A DNA stretch of 64,000 nt from assembly GCA_019095985.1 (NCBI GenBank), contig CM032661.1, forward strand, positions 16,372,313-16,436,312, in the 5' to 3' direction. Under the pieces are notes generated by a model. It was not told the origin of the DNA and did no database searches. It saw only the letters and a list, made by a program, of their open reading frames with translations. This document shows, in pieces, positions 14,011 to 38,348 of this stretch. Both the position numbers and the translations under genes were made by a program. This stretch comes from Streblospio benedicti. Its lineage: Eukaryota; Annelida; Polychaeta; Spionida; Spionidae. Each line of letters starts with the position of its first letter. Position 1 is the stretch's first letter.

Positions 14011-14863
14011 CTTTTTGTAATCACATAGTGTAGAGAACAAAAGTTGTACGCGAGTACAACCCACTTTCTATGCATATTGATAGCACGGCCACCTCAATAA
14101 AAACCACTCCTTGTGCCGACGCACTCATAACACACAGAACCCGTGCTGGTGTGCCCACAACTGTACTTTTGTCACTGCATGCGGAAAACGCCGCAGACGC
14201 CGCAGGCCTCAAGATACATTACGGCGACCACGCCCGCCAGGTCCAAAGGGCCCTTCGCTTTAGCTGTTAGCCTCATGAGAAAAGTCAGCTCATCTAGGAA
14301 ACTTTTAGAAATCATATTGTGACTACTTTAGCAAGTGAAATGTTAAAGAAAAATGAAAACAGTCGTTTTGCCCCCAAACTTATTGGTAAGGCCATAGCCT
14401 CATGGCGAGGGGGTCATATAGCAAAAATGAGATTGGTGATTTATTCGCCCTAAATCTTGCGAGTGAATTGTCACCTCATCACTGGAATTGCGCAGGATAT
14501 GTAAGTCAAGCTCAAAAGTCTTCAAGTGATTCAGTTGTCTTAATGTTTCAACAGAACAACCTTGTTACCAGGTAGATTTTCTTTGACATAATTGATAAGC
14601 ATATATTATCCTGATGAAAGACTTGCCGTGTGGTAAGTGCAAGTAAAGCACATCACTGACGCTATAAAACCACAAGCAATAAAACACATCACCATAAAGC
14701 CATATAAAATGAATCTAAAACCAGCAATGGTACAATAATTTTAAAGCTGTGTTACAATGTCCTCATTGTGGCATGTAAAAAAATAAATTAATACATTGCC
14801 AAGGAACACGGATTTTGTCATGTTTCAAAGTCAAGTCGTGATGATTTGGGCCTCTGCTACTAG

Positions 14864-14869
14864 TATAAG
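14864..14869 (+). promoter_or_regulatory. Possible TATA-like element upstream of the secreted-protein gene
   Basis: TATAAG lies about 145 bases upstream of the Met-only first exon at 15013. A second, stronger-looking TATAAAA is at 14663-14669. Either could position a transcription start; sequence alone does not decide. Confidence 0.22.
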
Positions 14870-15012
14870 AATCAAATGCAAGCGTCTAGCTGAGAAAGCA
14901 TCACCAAGGCACCATTGGAAGAGGTTCTCTAAACGCAACTAGTTTCTGACGCAACGGCATCTTCCATTCTTATCAGCGGTTTCTCCAGGAGGCTTTGATA
15001 ACTTTCGGCAAC

Positions 15013-27400
<12,388 letters not shown>

Positions 27401-27609
27401 ATCAAATAGCAGACCAGTTGTCCCACACCGATACCACCTAGCATATGATTTATTGTGTGTAGATTTGGGTACAATGTATATGATCATGTAGGTGAGTGTT
27501 CACCTCGAATGAAAAGTGGCTGATCCCTCGTGTGTACAGAACCACTTCATTCATAATACATGGGATTTCGTCATCACCCTTTATCTCAAGTTTTGTTTTG
27601 CCAGAATGA

Positions 27610-27696
27610 GAGGAACGCAGGGAAAGCAGGGAAAGCAGGGAAAGCAGGGAAAGCAGGGAAAACAGGGAAAGCAGGGAAAGCAGGGAAAGCAGGGAT
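27610..27696 (+). repeat. GGGAAAGCA minisatellite
   Basis: About nine 9-bp units lie between the stop codon at 27400 and the polyadenylation signal at 27830. The KQG or LLS repeat ORFs across it are artefacts of the repeat. Confidence 0.93.
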
Positions 27697-27829
27697 AGAA
27701 GTCCCATGGAAAAACATTACACAGGAGGGTGCCCATATGCAGCCGTGACTTATAATGAGATTTACAGTGATTTACAGTTGATGTTTTAATCAACCGAAAG
27801 TACATGTTACCCTCTTGTCTTGAACTAGC

Positions 27830-27835
27830 AATAAA
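27830..27835 (+). promoter_or_regulatory. Polyadenylation signal (secreted 619-aa protein gene)
   Basis: AATAAA lies 430 bases after the TAG at 27400. If used, the GGGAAAGCA minisatellite at 27610-27696 would be part of the 3' UTR. Confidence 0.45.
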
Positions 27836-28149
27836 GAAAATTATATGTCTTCATAGGTAACATTTATGGGCAAAGTGAAATGATGTACAGCTGTAATATG
27901 TAATGAAAGATAGATGTGTAATTATGATTATCTCTTGTTGGTATTTTTAAATGTGATAACCTCTTGGTATAGAACATTGTATCTAGTGTTCATTTTATGT
28001 TTGACTCTAACCTTTCTGTCACATGACAGACACACATTTTTACCCAATAACTGATATTATTTGTATTTATTTACTATGTAGACGATATTTACATTTTTAT
28101 TGTTCACCTATTATACAATGCATGGAATTTTATCTTCTGAAATAAATTA

Positions 28150-28176
28150 TGTTACGTTATGTTATGTTATGTTATT
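28150..28176 (+). repeat. (GTTAT)n short tandem repeat
   Basis: Five units of GTTAT or GTTAC follow an AATAAATTAT stretch. This resembles the variable tail of a SINE or LINE, but no body was identified. Confidence 0.7.
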
Positions 28177-28464
28177 TCTGACGAGATGCACACTTGCGGG
28201 AATGGCAATATAACTTTCTGTAGGTATCTTGTAATTGTAATCACTGGTAATAGTTGTATTCTAGTAATAAAAAGTCATTATCCATGAATAATTGTACATG
28301 TATCTATGCAAGATTTTTTGTATACTTTTAATAAAAAAGATAGATGTATAATTATCATTATTTCTTGTTCATTAGCATACTGCACATGCAGCTGATACCA
28401 TCCAGAACTGCACACACCTATCCCGTACCAGAGTTTTAAACCAGTACATTAGTATCATATTTAA

Positions 28465-29076
28465 CCCTCATCAGTACATTTAGAAAAACACCTTAATCAG
28501 TACAATAGGGGTCCATGTGGACCCTAATCATTTGATATAATTTTCTTTTCAAATCATGATCTTTCCGTGATACAAATACATTCATATGTTTATTATGACT
28601 GTATCAGACAAAAATAACAAATAAAGAATTATGTTTTTATTATAAGCATATTTTAATAGGTCAAATTATCGAACAACCCTGTGTTTTCTGTACTCATCTT
28701 GTCTGGGGTCCATGTGGACCCCCAAAAAATTGCTTTCGTATTGGTCCATATATATAGCCAAATAAAATGATTTTTATCATTGATAATGGCAAGATATGAC
28801 ATGACAACCTTATTAAAGGACTTCCATCAAAAATAAGTCCAGTGCACCCTGCATTTTCTGTTCTCAACGGGTGTGGGGTCTATGCGGACCCCAAGCAAAT
28901 ATTTTTTATGTACGTCCTAATATTTAACCAAATCAAAATATTCTTCGGTCCTGATAAAGGCAAGATATAGGGTGACAACTACTTAAAAGGAAAAGAAGAA
29001 ATACCAAGCGGATAAAAATATATCACAAAAAGTAAACCACTGGGGTCCGAACGGACCCCTAATGTACTGATTAGGG
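28465..29076. mobile_element. piggyBac-type MITE, copy 1 (612 bp)
   Basis: TTAA flanks both ends (28461-28464, 29077-29080), and the termini are inverted repeats beginning CCCTAATCAGTACATT (one mismatch at the left). TTAA duplications and CCC-starting ends are hallmarks of piggyBac. Inside are four near-palindromes of the form GGGGTCCATGTGGACCC at about 28508, 28705, 28875 and 29042. The sequence between them also repeats (GGCAAGATAT, GTGACAAC or TGACAACC, TTAAAAGG), so the body is built of units of about 170 bp. No coding. Confidence 0.8.
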
Positions 29077-29080
29077 TTAA

Positions 29081-30122
29081 TCAAAGCGATTTTTAAAAAT
29101 CATAAATATTTCCAATTCACCACTATAAAAACTAGCTCAATCAAACCACACTAATTTTTGGTGCCCACATGTCCTTTCATATCTCAACAACACAGGCAGT
29201 GACTCAATTTATCAGATAAGAGCCCCATCCTCATTCACGATATCAAATAAAACAGAAGGAGCTTCTTGACAGTTAGTGTTACGTTTGGTGCCTTCTTAAT
29301 AAGGTGAGAGATTTTTGATGTTGAAGTTAAGAATAATATTTACATTTTTTCCTTGGTTTTATTATAACAATCATTACCCTCAAAGCAAGATATTTGATTT
29401 TCTATATGTGCTAAGCTGTTTGCTAACAAATGTATGCATGGGTCAAAAAATTGACGGTAATAAAATATTAGGAATACTTTAAAGTATGAGTAGGAGGCGA
29501 TTCGCCTGAAATGATTCGTTCTCCAAACACTACAATTATATTCTGCAAGTAATGTAACCCAAAAGAAACATTATAACAAATTTTAGTCCTGGTTTCTCAA
29601 ACAATCCATTGGATACAAACACGCCTGAAGCAAACATTTAAATCCAGATGTCTATTTTCCCAACCATCTGTCTCACCCATACCTAATTTGCATACAACTT
29701 TTGTGCTGAACATTACTCAAAGTTCTAACATAATCATGTCGCACATTACTGCTATTAATCTGTACAATATGCAACGCTGTGTCATGACTTTATAACGTGC
29801 AGACATTTACTATGTTGGATCCCCCTCATTTATTTTCCGCCGGAACCTATGACAATTCAACTAACACTCACACACCAAAGTGATTGGAAATCCAAAGTTT
29901 ATATACAGCAGGAACTCAATATCTCATTGAGCTCGCCAATGATGGAGATAAGCAACGGACATTCTTCCCATGGTGTGTTTTATGGCAAAAAGGGGGACGG
30001 TGTTTTTTATGGGAAACAGCTAACTTCGAGCTATCATACAATCAGAGAGGTAATCAATGTTAAGACTTTGAGGTGTATTGAATCACTTACCCTCGTCCCG
30101 TATACTACAGTAGCAGACGACC
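29081..30122. other. Upstream region of the chymotrypsin-like gene
   Basis: AT-rich sequence with no gene found. The core promoter should lie close to 30123, but no clear TATA box was recognised. The short repeats GTTTTATGGCAAAAAGGGGGA and a variant at about 29975-30015 form a small local duplication. Confidence 0.4.
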
Positions 30123-33100
30123 ATGACTCGCTGGCTCCTCTTGCCTCTCCTCGCCGTCGTCGTCTCGGCGGTCTCTCGCGACAGACGTATCGTGGGCGGA
30201 AATGACGTCGAAATCGAAGACTTTCCGTGGCAGGTGCGTACCACGTTAAAGTCTTGCCTAAGAAATTGTAGGTGATTTGCCATGATATGTCGATATTTTA
30301 TTATATGATGAGAGCTGTATTATGAAGATAAAAAAACAACAACAGTATGATAACTAGGATTCTGATGTCGAGGTTGTTAAATACTGCATGTCCATGATTT
30401 AATTCATAAGTAGGTTTCCAGGACTGTCCCGATTATGGCCGTTTTGATTGATTCTGTTATCCTCGAGCAACCACGAATGTGGGAAAAGACCGCTTTGCAA
30501 ATAGGAGAAAACGAATTGAAACACAGATCATTAAATTTTGTAGGACATTCCAATATTGAAGTACATATATTTGAAGTATCAGAGACTTTTTGGGGGTAAA
30601 CCCCATTCTTTATATTGATTAATCATAAACGTTGCATCCCTTCATGAAAGCCTCACGTGTGGTTGCATGATGGCCGCTTTGAAATCCAAGGTGGTAGAAA
30701 AAATTAGCTTACATTTTTTTTAAATGAAAGAGCCCATTAAAATTGCAATTGATGAAATGTTGCAGCTTTTGTAACACAGAGAATGATTCTTCAAAACAAC
30801 GACCCTATCAATCCACTGACAGTGATCATGTGATCATGCTTCCAGGGCTCCTACCGCACTGGTACAGGCTCCCACACCTGCGGCTGCGTGTTCGTAGGTG
30901 CCAAATGGGTACTCACGGCCGGCCACTGTGGAGGCAGCTCGTAAGTAGTAAAACATCATTCCCTCGTGTTTATTTAAAATACTCGAATCTGATTGGGTGA
31001 GCTAGAGTGACATGTTGATGTTCTGTGAACTAACGTAGATTTATATCGAACTATTCCTACCATGCCCATCTCCCACCATCCATATGTTCCGACGTTAACG
31101 TATGTTCATAGCAGGCCTCAATGGCAGATCAAGGCTTTTGGAAAAGGGGTGGGGGCGCACTTAAGCGATGCCATGGGTTTCGTAAGCGAGATCGATGGCG
31201 GATATGCCAAAAACCCTACGAAAATGAAGTATTTTGGTGGGGAAAATACGGGTGGGGGTGGGGTCCTCGCCCACCTGCCCCCTGGATCTGCCTGTATGTA
31301 TATGTTGGAATATGCAGAATTCATATGAAATGACATATCGATTGGTTTCAGATCCTACTCCATGGAGTTCGGTGCTACCAACCGTGGTAATAACCAGGGT
31401 GTTATTGTTGGCGTTAGTGACGTCCTTAGAGTAAGTACAGACCATATAAACAGCATGACTTACCTTTACTTACTTCTAAAAGTCCAAAAAATGGGACACC
31501 CTAATGGTGAGTATGCAGTAGTCACACATTCTCGTATGTCTTACAGTAGAACACAGAATAAAGACCACTTCTGTATTGAGATGACGTCCATAATACGACC
31601 TTTTCTCGCTGCCTCAAGCCTTTGTAAAACACATTCCTGTTAACGTCAGGAAGTAGGCCTACTTCCTGACGTTAACAGGGAGGTGTCACATCCTGTCATC
31701 CTGTGGGACGTCAGCTTGAAAAAGACTGTCTGACAGACAAGGTCGAAAATATTTGCAAAGGTAAAACATGTTTGGGTTTATCAAAGATCAATGTTGTCAT
31801 ATAACACAAAAGAAACCCAATGAATCTATTCCATTCACCTCCATGTGAAGAACCCGTGAGGCGAGCACCTTGGATGGTCGTTGTTATAGAGAGGTTCAAC
31901 AGCATGTGATCGGAAGCGTAAGCATACATGTGCATGAAACGAATAAATAGCAAAATATTGTAAATAAGTAGGGTTATTATTTCAGCAATACACTACCATA
32001 GAGTGCCATCAGGTATTCCTTCGCCAACGTATTCTGTGATGGTAACAAAACATCCACACGATTCCAGCACCCCGAATACAACCAGGGCCCGGGCTTCACG
32101 CCCAACGATATCTCCGTGGTGACAGCCAGCGAAGAAATTGAGGGAGACAACATCGCCCCAGGCTCGCTGCCCCCCGATGCTGACAACCCGCGCACCTTCG
32201 GCTGGATCACCGGCTGGGGTCGTACCTGCGGTATGTCATGTAGAGGCTCAGTACATACGGACGTCATGTATGCTGTAGATAGGCAGAGCATAGAGGGAAG
32301 CACACATCCCTGTGCCCACTGCATTTTTTCACCCAGAAGTGTTGTTTTTCATCTTTGCAAGCAATAATGCATACGAAATCCATAACATCATGGTGGTGTG
32401 GACCCCCCCCCCCTTACCTTCCAATTTCTAAAAAGCTGAATCTGCCGTTGATTTATATAGGATTATATGCATCCAGGTTATATATAAACGACACTGAACT
32501 ATCATTTTCATCGTCAGGTTCATCGTTTTAGAGTAATCGTACCACACAGTAATATGGTGGATAGCTGTACCAAACGTCTGTTTGTAATTGCATTAATATC
32601 AGATTGAATGTAATATACATATGAATATCACGCTGGGGATTGTGTGTGTGCGTTGTGTGTTGGAATCACACTGTCAGATGCATTCACACATCCAGGTGCA
32701 CATACGCGAGCATAAATACACAACGTATTAAAACTGGGATCTACCAGTTTCTGATTTTTCCATACTGAAAGAGGACGTGTTTTTCCTTGGAAGTTGGGTG
32801 CATTCATCAACTATGTAGCCATGCTACCGCCAATCATGACCACCTTCATTAAAAAAAAAAAAAAAAAAAAAAAAACATCTGGATACGACCACTACGTGCC
32901 ACATTCACGCACAGAAAATACCCAATTTCTATAAATCTAAAACCAAACAATTTCGACATTATAGCAGAAGAAAAGCATCGCCACTGCTTTGCAAAAGAAC
33001 AGACACCGTGTATGATAACAAGACACACAAACATTTAAATAAACAGATAGAAATGCCGTTTTGTTTAACGTACATGTGTATGAATCGGTTTCTGACGTGA

Positions 33101-35375
33101 CATTTGGGTTGTGTTAAAATTGTAAAAATAATCTCCAGCCAGCAGACGTACAAACAGTCAAAATTCCCACGCCGATCAAAATTGACTGGTTTGCTTATCG
33201 TTGATTTTGAGAAGAAAAAAACAGTATGTATATCTTATGTTTCCTCTCTTCTGGCTACAGGAGGCTGCTCCCTGCCCACGACCCTGCAGGGCGTCGAGAC
33301 GGCCATCATCGACGACGTGGAGTGCGCCGAGCTGATGGGCACGAGCTTCCAGGCTGATAACATGATCTGCGTGTACAACGCCGTGTCCCAGGACTCAGGC
33401 GCTTGCAACGTGAGTCTGTGCTCATTTTCTTGTCACCGGAAGTAAACAATATAGTCTGTTTCTGTTTTTTTTGTCGCCATCGGAAGCACCTTACTGGCAA
33501 TGTCTGTATCGGGCACGGTTACGGATAAGGTGTGATTCGACCAAGTGCACGTGGGCGACAGGTGCGTTTATAGATAAGACACTTATTCTGCTTGGCCCTA
33601 TGACAGGTGATTCATTATTTTTGCTCAAACGGAAAATCATGATTGCTAGACTTGAGGCCGGTTTTGAAATTTGAAATTTTCATATCTGTTGAGATTTGAT
33701 AAATAGAAATGATGATTCTAAATGCTTCACCACTGAGAATGTCAGTTCTACTTAAACCAAAAAATGCACTGAATGATCTACTGTGTGTTCAGAAACAACA
33801 GCATCTAGAATTGAATTTACAAGCAAACTTGGGGAATATATATATATATATGCAGTAGTTCATGGAACCACACACCTTAACACGGCTGAACCATTATACC
33901 CCCCAAATTTTCCGCCATTAGGTGGGATTCGAACCCACGACCTCTGGGTTGAGATGATAACTGACCAAGTATGTAGGCTGGGGGTTATAGAGACAACGGT
34001 TCGTTCCCGTAACCTGGTAACAGCCCGCTGCTTGGGGCGTTTGTATCATTCTGGTCTCATAACCGTGGGGTCGTGAGTTTGAGTCCTGTCAGGGCCACTT
34101 GATGTAGTGAGATGGAAGATTAAGGTTGTAAAACATGTCTTCAACTATTATGTTAATACATTGGTTCGACCTTGCTTGCTTTAGAGAACAAAAAAGAGAG
34201 AGATGAAGAAAATAGAATTGAATTCACGCGCAAGCTTTGGAAAAACTCAATGGAATAATTTGAACCGTATAGTGTTATTAGCTACACACAAACCATGTTA
34301 GTCGATCGGTTACGACTTGTTAAAAATCGTGTTATCTATATACCACAGTGATTATAAATAATAATAATAGTCTGTGTATACGAACAGCTTGCTCGTGGAT
34401 ATTCCATACACAGTGTTTGGGCATCAGTAATTTGAGTGCGTTATGATTTGTTTATAAATCGTGACAGTTATCGATATAACCTTATGGTGGTATATTATTC
34501 GTATATTTAAATTTCTATAAGCTACACAAATTTAATTAAAACTACAAATTATGAAAAATTATGGCATTTTGTAATAATCTAAAATTTATAATAGTGTACA
34601 TAGCACGGGATCTTTTATAAAATCTTGTTTTTAGTATTTCATTCCTCCACGAAACGTACTCAGCCATTTTTGTCGTGTGTCACACGACTCTAAGTATTTT
34701 TGGCCGTCTCTACGTTAAATCGAAGAGACGGATTGAACATCTGAGAATATTGAACCCTACAATTCTACTTTAGTTTCACACCATGAATCGCACATGATAT
34801 GTTCTCATACATGTGTACGTACAATAACTAGTGATAACAGTCTTGATAAACTAGACTTCGCTTACAATTTTATGATGTTTTAATAGAATATCTCAATGTG
34901 CTGGAGACTTGACAATGATATTAAGACCGTTCCAAATATTTCAACCCCACTCTCCACCCCTAAAATGTCTCTAAATCAAATCAGAACATCTGTTAGCGCT
35001 CATCTGATAGACTAACACGTGGTTTACATATACACTTGTTTGCGAATAGAAATATTAGGGTACGATCGCAGTCCCGCGTTCTATATCATTGTTTGTCTAA
35101 ATAATGCCCAGAATGCATTGTAATGCACGTGAAAGGTCACGTGATATGATGTGTTTGTCTAAAAATCTTCCACAATATTCACATATGAAAACTCGTTGAT
35201 TGTGCAGGGTGACTCTGGCGGTCCCCTGTCTGTGGAATCCACAATCTACGGCCTTACCTCCTGGGGTCGGTCAGGCTGTCTCACCAACTACGCCTCCGTC
35301 TACAACCGCCTGGGCGCCTTCGTCGACTGGGTTTGTGAGAACACCGAAGGTGCCCCTGATGGCTGTGATAACTAG
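30123..35375 (+). CDS. Chymotrypsin/elastase-like serine protease precursor, 254 aa
   Basis: Six exons: 30123-30233, 30846-30940, 31352-31430, 32068-32230, 33261-33409, 35208-35375. Splice sites are canonical, phases agree, total 765 nt including TAG. A signal peptide (MTRWLLLPLLAVVVSA) and a very short propeptide ending RR precede IVGG at residues 23-26, so activation would follow cleavage by a trypsin-like enzyme. The catalytic triad is His64 (TAGHC), Asp109 (PNDIS) and Ser202 (GDSGGP). The S1 position (chymotrypsin 189) is Gly196 in GACNGDSGG, not Asp, which argues against trypsin specificity and for chymotrypsin- or elastase-like cleavage. Length matches secreted S1A digestive proteases. 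The acceptor for exon 4 (32068) was chosen because it continues VLR directly into HPEYNQ in frame; an upstream acceptor would add an atypical insert. A polyadenylation signal lies 40 bases after the stop. Confidence 0.93.
31123..31292. mobile_element. 170-bp MITE with GGCAGATC ends
   Basis: GGCAGATC at the left and its complement GGATCTGCC at the right bound a G-rich body containing CCTACGAAAATGAAGTATTT. The same body and right end occur at about 51240-51346. A short relative with GGCAGACCCAA ends is at 38902-38987. It lies in intron 2 of the protease gene. Confidence 0.55.
31636..31679. repeat. 44-bp perfect palindrome
   Basis: The half-site CCTGTTAACGTCAGGAAGTA plus GG is followed at once by its exact complement, with no spacer (centre AGG/CCT at 31657-31658). 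It lies in intron 3 of the protease gene. Confidence 0.9.
32851..32875 (+). repeat. Poly(A) tract of 25 bases
   Basis: An uninterrupted A run in intron 4 of the protease gene. It could be a retroposon tail, but no body is recognised upstream. Confidence 0.9.
33905..34015 (-). mobile_element. tRNA-derived SINE, minus strand
   Basis: The complement reads GTCGTGGGTTCGAATCCCAC, a full B box in a T-arm-like context. It abuts a plus-strand family-A SINE at 34044, so the two are adjacent and oppositely oriented in intron 5 of the protease gene. Confidence 0.5.
34044..34240 (+). mobile_element. tRNA-derived SINE, family A
   Basis: It contains GGGGTCGTGAGTTTGAGTCC (B box region), GGCCACTTGATGTAGTGAG, TTGTAAAACATGTCTTCAAC, AAAGAGAGAGA and AAGCTTTGG, in the same order as the copy at 35540. 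Confidence 0.6.
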
Positions 35376-35414
35376 ACCCAGCAGATCTAGCCGCTTATTG
35401 TTGATATTTTACTG

Positions 35415-35420
35415 AATAAA
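35415..35420 (+). promoter_or_regulatory. Polyadenylation signal of the chymotrypsin-like gene
   Basis: AATAAA lies 40 bases downstream of the stop codon and is followed by a T-rich stretch, the usual arrangement for a short 3' UTR. Confidence 0.7.
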
Positions 35421-35539
35421 TTGCGTTTAGATTTGAGTTTTTTTTTATTGCTATGCACTGTAGTTGTACCTTATGTATTGTACCATGCTACCTTTGAGAC
35501 CAGAATGATACCATCATCTCAAGCAGCCCGCTGATTGTG

Positions 35540-35731
35540 ATGATGTTATCATTCTGATCTCACAACCTTGGGGTCGTGGGTCCCATCTGGGCCACTTGAT
35601 ACCTAGTCAAAAGGAAGGGTTGTGCTATAAAACCTGTTTTCAGCTATGTCAATACAGTGATAGGAGCTTATTGCCATAGAAAAGAGAGCGAGCGTGAGGA
35701 ATAAAATTGTATCCACAAGCAAACTTGGGGT
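35540..35731 (+). mobile_element. tRNA-derived SINE, family A
   Basis: It shares ATCATTCTGATCTCACAACC, GGGGTCGTGGG, GGCCACTTGATAC, TTTCAGCTATGTCAATACA, AAAGAGAGCG and AAGCAAACTTGGGG with the copies at 16728 and 34044. It lies 165 bases after the stop of the protease gene. Confidence 0.6.
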
Positions 35732-36329
35732 GGGGGGACATCAGAAAATGTAGTAGTGTAACATATCAGCCGATAAGAATAGAGTACTGTCAGCCAACTC
35801 GTTAGAATAGCGCGATCCTTTAATTCTGATAAGTGATACTATAAATGTACCCATCTTCACCAATTCGAGGTTCTCCAGAACCATACATCCATCTATATTA
35901 TTTGACAGATGATTTTGCTGTGGCAAGATGAAATGTACCTGACAAAAAGAACTACAGTGTCAGCATTACCATATGACACAGCTATTGTTAAAGAGCAAGT
36001 ATACTTACTTATTCGTGTAATGCAGTGTATTTAGTAGAAATATCGTTTAATGAGTATGGATTGCTATTGTAACAACAATGATTATTTTATATAATTTAAA
36101 TAGCTAGGTTGATGACATGGTGGTATATCTAACAGCCTGCATGTACCGGTTTTCGCAGATTAGATATGAAGCTGTGCGTGGAGACTGATAATATTGATAA
36201 GCGAGTACACTTCCAATGCTCTCAGTGTTGTTAGAGAATAATTCATCATATGACTTTCATGACCTTCTAAATGCATGTGCATGTATACTGGCAACTTCGC
36301 CACACTCATCATACTAATACAATACAAAA

Positions 36330-36497
36330 TAGGACCTATTTGGGACCAGTGTTAGGTGGTCTCAATAGGGAGGCGGTTTATATACGGAGGCTCATTTAAA
36401 TAGCTTATGAAGGTTTGGGACTGTGAAAAGTGGTCTTATCATAGAAAAAATGTGGTCTCAATTTAGAGGTCGTCTTAATTGGAGGCTCCACTGTACT
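36330..36497. repeat. GGTCTTAATTGGAGG-type repeat (possible pogo-like MITE end)
   Basis: Repeated GGTCTCAATTTAGAGG and GTCTTAATTGGAGGCTCCAC blocks end in CACTGTACTG. Similar blocks occur at 44930-45092, 55265-55345 and 55805-55965. The outer TACAGTRGAACCTCC (read on the complement) resembles pogo/Tigger-type termini; borders were not resolved. Confidence 0.4.
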
Positions 36498-36930
36498 GTG
36501 TGTGTTACCACGTAATTACGCGTTTAAAAGTTATTACGTACAGGCTATTACAGAAACACTGGACTAAAGATTTTTTAAAGATGTGTACACGTAATTATAA
36601 ATTTCAAATAGATCTCATCCGATATAACCTAATTGTATTTAAACTACACATATACGTGTTTAATTTCACATTAAAATATCATGGTTGTTTTAAAATGCGT
36701 CTGTTTTAAGTAATTGAATATTGATATATCCGGTGTTCTGATTACTATGTATTTAAATTGTGATAGGTAATGCTTTACTGTTGAAACAATGATTTGCATC
36801 ACACGCTCTAGTTAATGCAAAAAGTTCATTCCCGATTGTGTGTAGAACTTAAATATTCCCTTATATCAATGTGTTGTCTGAATATATAATTCTTCATTCC
36901 GTTTGGTGATATTTTTACTAAATACTTGAA

Positions 36931-37545
36931 CCCTCATCAGTACATTAACCAAAAACACCTTAAGCAGTACAATAGGGGTCTATGTGGACCCCAATCATTT
37001 GATGTGATTGTCTTTTCAATTCATGATCTTTCTGTGATACAAATGCATTCATATGTTAATTATGACTGCGTCAGATAAAAATAACAAATAAAGAGTTATG
37101 TTTTTTTTTTATTATCTACATATTTTAATAGATCAAATTATCGAACAACTCTGTGTTCTCTGCACCCATTGTATCTGGGGTCTATGCGGACCCCAATAAA
37201 ATTGCTTTTGTATCGGTCATTATGTATAACCAAAGAAAATAATTTTCATTCTTCATAATGGGAAGATATGAGCTGACAACTTCATTTAAGACCTTCAATA
37301 AAAAAAATCCAGTGCACCCTGCATTTTCTGTTCTCAACAGGTGTGATGACCATGCGGACCCCAAGCAAATATTTTTTATGTACGTCCTAATATTTAAATT
37401 AATCAAATAATCTTCGGTACTGATTGAGACAAGATATAGTGTGACAACTACTTAAAAGGAAAAGAACAAATACTAAGCGGATAAAGATACATCACAAAAA
37501 GTATACCCCTGGGGTCCAAACGGACCTCTAATGTACTAATTAGGG
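36931..37545. mobile_element. piggyBac-type MITE, copy 2 (615 bp)
   Basis: Same orientation and organisation as the copy at 28465-29076: CCCTCATCAGTACATT at the left, AATGTACTAATTAGGG at the right followed by TTAA (37546-37549). The left TTAA has decayed to TGAA. Four near-palindromes lie at about 36975, 37177, 37345 (half decayed) and 37511. The two copies bracket the protease gene. Confidence 0.78.
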
Positions 37546-37549
37546 TTAA

Positions 37550-38348
37550 ACACCCTCTTTTTGCAAGAAAAAGTGAGATCCCTTTTATACAGTATGAGAT
37601 CTCCTTAAAGATAAAAACATATTTATGACTCCACTTCCAAAATCTTGAAATGTACAATTTATCATTGTATTGGTGATAGAAATCAATTTTGAGATACATG
37701 TGCCCGCCTCCACACTCCACACACACACCAACACCAACGTAACACTAGTCACTACATGCCAAACACTGAGCACTTCTGCAAAATAACACCTATAACTTAA
37801 AACTAATTGTTATATATAATTGTTTTAGAGCATACATGTATAACCTTTCCCTTGACGAACTGCTTTCACTCAACAACAACCATGCAGTCTGGCCTGTTTA
37901 CTACATGTATACTTACTTTCTCCTGTCTCTGAGTTGAGTTTTCTCATTGTTATACTCACGTCACATTCATCATTTTTACTATCTCGTGTGTTACCTGAGC
38001 TACTTTTCTTTCTATTTTCAACATTTCGTAGCTTAAAAGTCATGGTCTAGGTAATTGTTTTGTTACAATGACACGAAGAATGGGTTTCGAGCCACCCTTG
38101 GATAACTTAGACTATGCATGTCGATGTGATCTAACTACTAGTATTTGTCACCTGGTTATCATTTCTCAATTTTCATTTTTCTTGTAATGTTGGCTTTTAA
38201 GTATGCTGTAGAGACAAAAGGTCACCATCAATAATAGTACTCTACTAACCTGCACGTATAGGAAAATACAATTTGGGATTCGACTTATAAATGACTGTGA
38301 TGGATGAATAGTGGCGTTTGATGTGTTACTGGAATCGCATTGGCAAAT
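37550..38348. other. Upstream region of the P450-like gene
   Basis: No gene found. AT-rich; the promoter of the P450-like gene should lie near its right end, but no convincing TATA or initiator was recognised. Confidence 0.4.

Noticed and set aside
27450-27805. LSLLSL-, GKAGKA- and CFPCFP-type ORFs
   Set aside because: They are translations of the 9-bp minisatellite at 27610-27696, which lies in the likely 3' UTR.
31980-32067. Earlier acceptor for exon 4 of the protease (after 32000)
   Set aside because: It would keep frame but insert about 18 atypical residues between VLR and HPEYN; the acceptor at 32068 restores the family pattern exactly.
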